From contig CAMWIF010000125.1 of the NCBI GenBank assembly GCA_947174225.1, positions 1 to 7,393 of the forward strand: a stretch of 7,393 bases of DNA, in the 5' to 3' direction. Source of the stretch: an uncultured Porphyromonadaceae bacterium (GTDB lineage: Bacteria; Bacteroidota; Bacteroidia; Bacteroidales; Muribaculaceae). Of this stretch, positions 5,798-7,393 are shown in pieces. The notes beneath the pieces are model-generated. The model worked only from the letters and a program-made list of their open reading frames with translations. It did no database searches and was not told where the DNA came from. The translations under genes and the position numbers were made by a program. Each line of letters opens with the position of its first letter. Within the stretch, counting starts at the first letter, position 1.

Positions 5798-7393
5798 TTA
5801 TTTTGTATTGTCGGATTGTGAAGCCGAATCAGGTTTGTCGGTCTTTTCCGGAGCCTTGATAGCATCCTTCACAGTATTTACAGCTGACTGGGCAGCATCT
5901 TTAACAGTGGTGGTGGCAGTCTGGGTTGCATCCTTCACTGTGTCGGCAGCTGTGTGAGCTGCGTCTTTCACTGAATTGGTGGCTGACTCGGCAACATCCT
6001 TTGCTTTATTGGCAGCTGTGTTGGCAGCGTCTTTCACTGAATTGGTGGCTGACTGGGCTGCACCTTTCACTGCATTGAGGGCATTGTGAGCGGCAGACTT
6101 AGCCTCTGTAGCTACAGCAGCAACTGCGGGCTTATGATCTTTCTCTTCCTTTGCTTTGATTGAAACGCCAATCTTACGGATAATGACGATAGCAGCAGCT
6201 ATGAGTGTCATCCACATACAGATCTGGAAGGCAACAACTGGATGAGTCTGTGTAGATTCGTGGAATACTTTTGCAATACCGTCGATTACGAACGGGGCAA
6301 CAACGTTACCGATGGAGTCCATTGAAGCAAACCATGCGAGGGTAAGTGTCAAAGCGATTCTTGAAGAAGCCTGAGAGAGCTTGTTATAGTAGGCAGGCTG
6401 AGCAATACCATAGAAGTAAGTGGCAATCAAGATACCGAGACCAACCAGCCAAATACTTGCCGGAGCGGCAACGATTAAGAGGAAGCCAATGAATATTGCA
6501 AGGATAACGACTACTGCAACCCAATTCTTAAGAACTCTCAAACACCAGTTAAGAGTATATCCTGATGCCATGATACCGAAGAAAAGGACTGAGGTGAGGT
6601 CACCGGCAATTGAGGAATTCTTGAAGAGGAAAGGAATATAAAGGCTGATTGCAGCAATTACAAGAGTGATAAAGAAATAGAATGCGCAATAACGAATCAG
6701 CATACCCATATTCACCTGCTCGGAGAATTTGTAATGAACCTTGGGAGTATTGGCTTTCTTTGCATCTGCCTGACGAATCTGGGAAGGATTGGTGATGTAT
6801 TTGCCGAAACCTTTAGCAAAGATCAGGGGCACGAAAGGAAGAAGGTAGATTAAGAAGGGGAGACGCCAGTTGATTTTTGCGAGATAACCGGTAGCTATCA
6901 CACAACCCATAAGTACAAGGTTAAGAGTAGCGGAGGTGTAACCATACTGTGCTGAACGCTTTTCTCCACCAAACATATCAGCGATGAAAGCGGTGGAAAG
7001 TGGAGACAGGACACCGGCAGCGATACCGATAAGGAAGCTGAGGAGAATCAGCATTGCCATACTCTTCACAAAGAAGAACAGTACACCCATGACTCCAAAG
7101 AAGAGACAGGTCCAGAAAGTCAGATTGTTGTTATTAAACTTTGTACCGATCCAGCCACCAAGGAACACGAAGGGAATGGCTGCTAAATTCTGTCCTACTT
7201 CAAGCATCTGTGTCTCCAGTGCCGAAGTGCCTGGGAAGATTTGAGTTAACTTGCCCATAATAGGGGAGATGGCAAGGCCGGGGATGGAGGTGCATATGAA
7301 TATCACATATAGATTAAACACAGCCACCCGCGGCAGGTGGTTATTGCCGAACCAAGATTTATTTGGAAAAAGCTTGGGGTTATGGTTTTTATT
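5798..7393 (-). CDS. MFS transporter with LEA-like repeat tail, 5' end beyond window
   Basis: A polytopic inner-membrane transporter of the major facilitator type. Numbering from the GTG at 7327, about 12 hydrophobic segments are visible: roughly 2-24, 43-62, 70-88, 91-115, 130-150, 154-171, 208-234, 245-262, 268-290, 292-312, 327-352 and 363-384. A central hydrophilic loop (172-207) splits the 6+6 halves. The loop 2-3 motif is degenerate (GGWIGTKFNNNN), so this is a divergent MFS member and its substrate cannot be named. The frame remains open for 22 more codons to the edge (NKNHNPKLFPNKSWFGNN...), so the GTG is probably not the start and only a short N-terminus is missing. After segment 12 comes a tail of about 120 residues (391-509) with seven 11-residue repeats, which is unusual for an MFS protein. 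As first visible gene of the set, it probably imports the substrate of the hydrolases. Confidence 0.8.
   Translation of the reverse strand, partial: NKNHNPKLFPNKSWFGNNHLPRVAVFNLYVIFICTSIPGLAISPIMGKLTQIFPGTSALETQMLEVGQNLAAIPFVFLGGWIGTKFNNNNLTFWTCLFFGVMGVLFFFVKSMAMLILLSFLIGIAAGVLSPLSTAFIADMFGGEKRSAQYGYTSATLNLVLMGCVIATGYLAKINWRLPFLIYLLPFVPLIFAKGFGKYITNPSQIRQADAKKANTPKVHYKFSEQVNMGMLIRYCAFYFFITLVIAAISLYIPFLFKNSSIAGDLTSVLFFGIMASGYTLNWCLRVLKNWVAVVVILAIFIGFLLIVAAPASIWLVGLGILIATYFYGIAQPAYYNKLSQASSRIALTLTLAWFASMDSIGNVVAPFVIDGIAKVFHESTQTHPVVAFQICMWMTLIAAAIVIIRKIGVSIKAKEEKDHKPAVAAVATEAKSAAHNALNAVKGAAQSATNSVKDAANTAANKAKDVAESATNSVKDAAHTAADTVKDATQTATTTVKDAAQSAVNTVKDAIKAPEKTDKPDSASQSDNTK
5864..6094 (-). repeat. 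Seven 11-residue repeats in the transporter's C-terminal tail
   Basis: Seven consecutive 11-residue units encode AAHNALNAVKG, AAQSATNSVKD, AANTAANKAKD, VAESATNSVKD, AAHTAADTVKD, ATQTATTTVKD and AAQSAVNTVKD. The consensus is A-A-x-[ST]-A-x-x-x-V-K-D, with Lys at position 10 always kept. The pattern resembles group 3 LEA proteins and other 11-mer amphipathic helices that bind membranes or stay disordered until bound. It has no Pro or Gly breaks except the Gly ending unit 1. It is followed by a short polar end (from 489) rich in Asp, Ser and Lys. Confidence 0.85.
5945..6054 (-). repeat. Near-identical DNA direct repeat, 66-bp period
   Basis: Bases 5945-5988 and 6011-6054 match at 41 of 44 positions, including an uninterrupted 28-base identity (5961-5988 with 6027-6054). 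The 66-bp shift equals two 11-residue units. Such identity beyond what the protein needs points to recent expansion by slippage or recombination, and the copy number may vary between strains. Confidence 0.85.

Noticed and set aside
5864..6094. CRISPR-like array
   Set aside because: The repeats are in frame, degenerate and contiguous without unique spacers, and encode a regular 11-residue protein pattern.
7324..7340. CCACC...GGTGG inverted repeat around CCGCGG near the right edge
   Set aside because: Only 5 bp of stem, and it lies inside the open transporter frame, so chance within coding sequence is the simplest reading.

Overview
The window holds five genes, all on the minus strand and closely spaced. 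In transcription order (right to left) they are an MFS transporter, two tandem phospholipase B-like Ntn-hydrolases, a serine-dependent glutaminase and a type I L-asparaginase. A strong bidirectional terminator closes the set at the left edge. The likely host is a gut-type Bacteroidota, perhaps a Bacteroidales/Muribaculaceae relative. This rests on moderate GC, A-rich leaders that mostly lack a Shine-Dalgarno sequence, and the overall look of the proteins. It is an inference, because the window has no rRNA or marker gene.

Layout: 1-43 is unassigned. 44-74 is the terminator hairpin. 111-1151 is the asparaginase (ansA). 1181-2164 is the glutaminase (glsA), 29 bp upstream of ansA, which has a clear Shine-Dalgarno. 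2165-2315 is a spacer with a perfect 12-bp hairpin. 2316-3944 and 4072-5736 are the two phospholipase B-like paralogues, separated by a 127-bp AT-rich spacer with a bulged hairpin. 5737-5797 is a 61-bp spacer with a weaker hairpin. 5798 to the window edge is the MFS transporter. Its frame stays open to base 7393, so its true start lies outside the window, though all 12 membrane segments are inside.

How the genes may work together (inference): the transporter would bring in a small amide- or acyl-containing compound. The two hydrolases have no signal peptide, so they would cleave it in the cytosol. Glutaminase and asparaginase would deamidate the released Gln and Asn to Glu, Asp and ammonia. 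This differs from the lysosomal, secretory-pathway setting in which eukaryotic phospholipase B-like proteins are known. No part of the substrate identity can be read from sequence.

The most unusual single feature is the transporter's roughly 100-residue C-terminal tail. It contains seven consecutive 11-residue repeats of the form AAxSAxxxVKD, resembling group 3 LEA or apolipoprotein-type amphipathic helices, and part of it is nearly identical at the DNA level with a 66-bp period.
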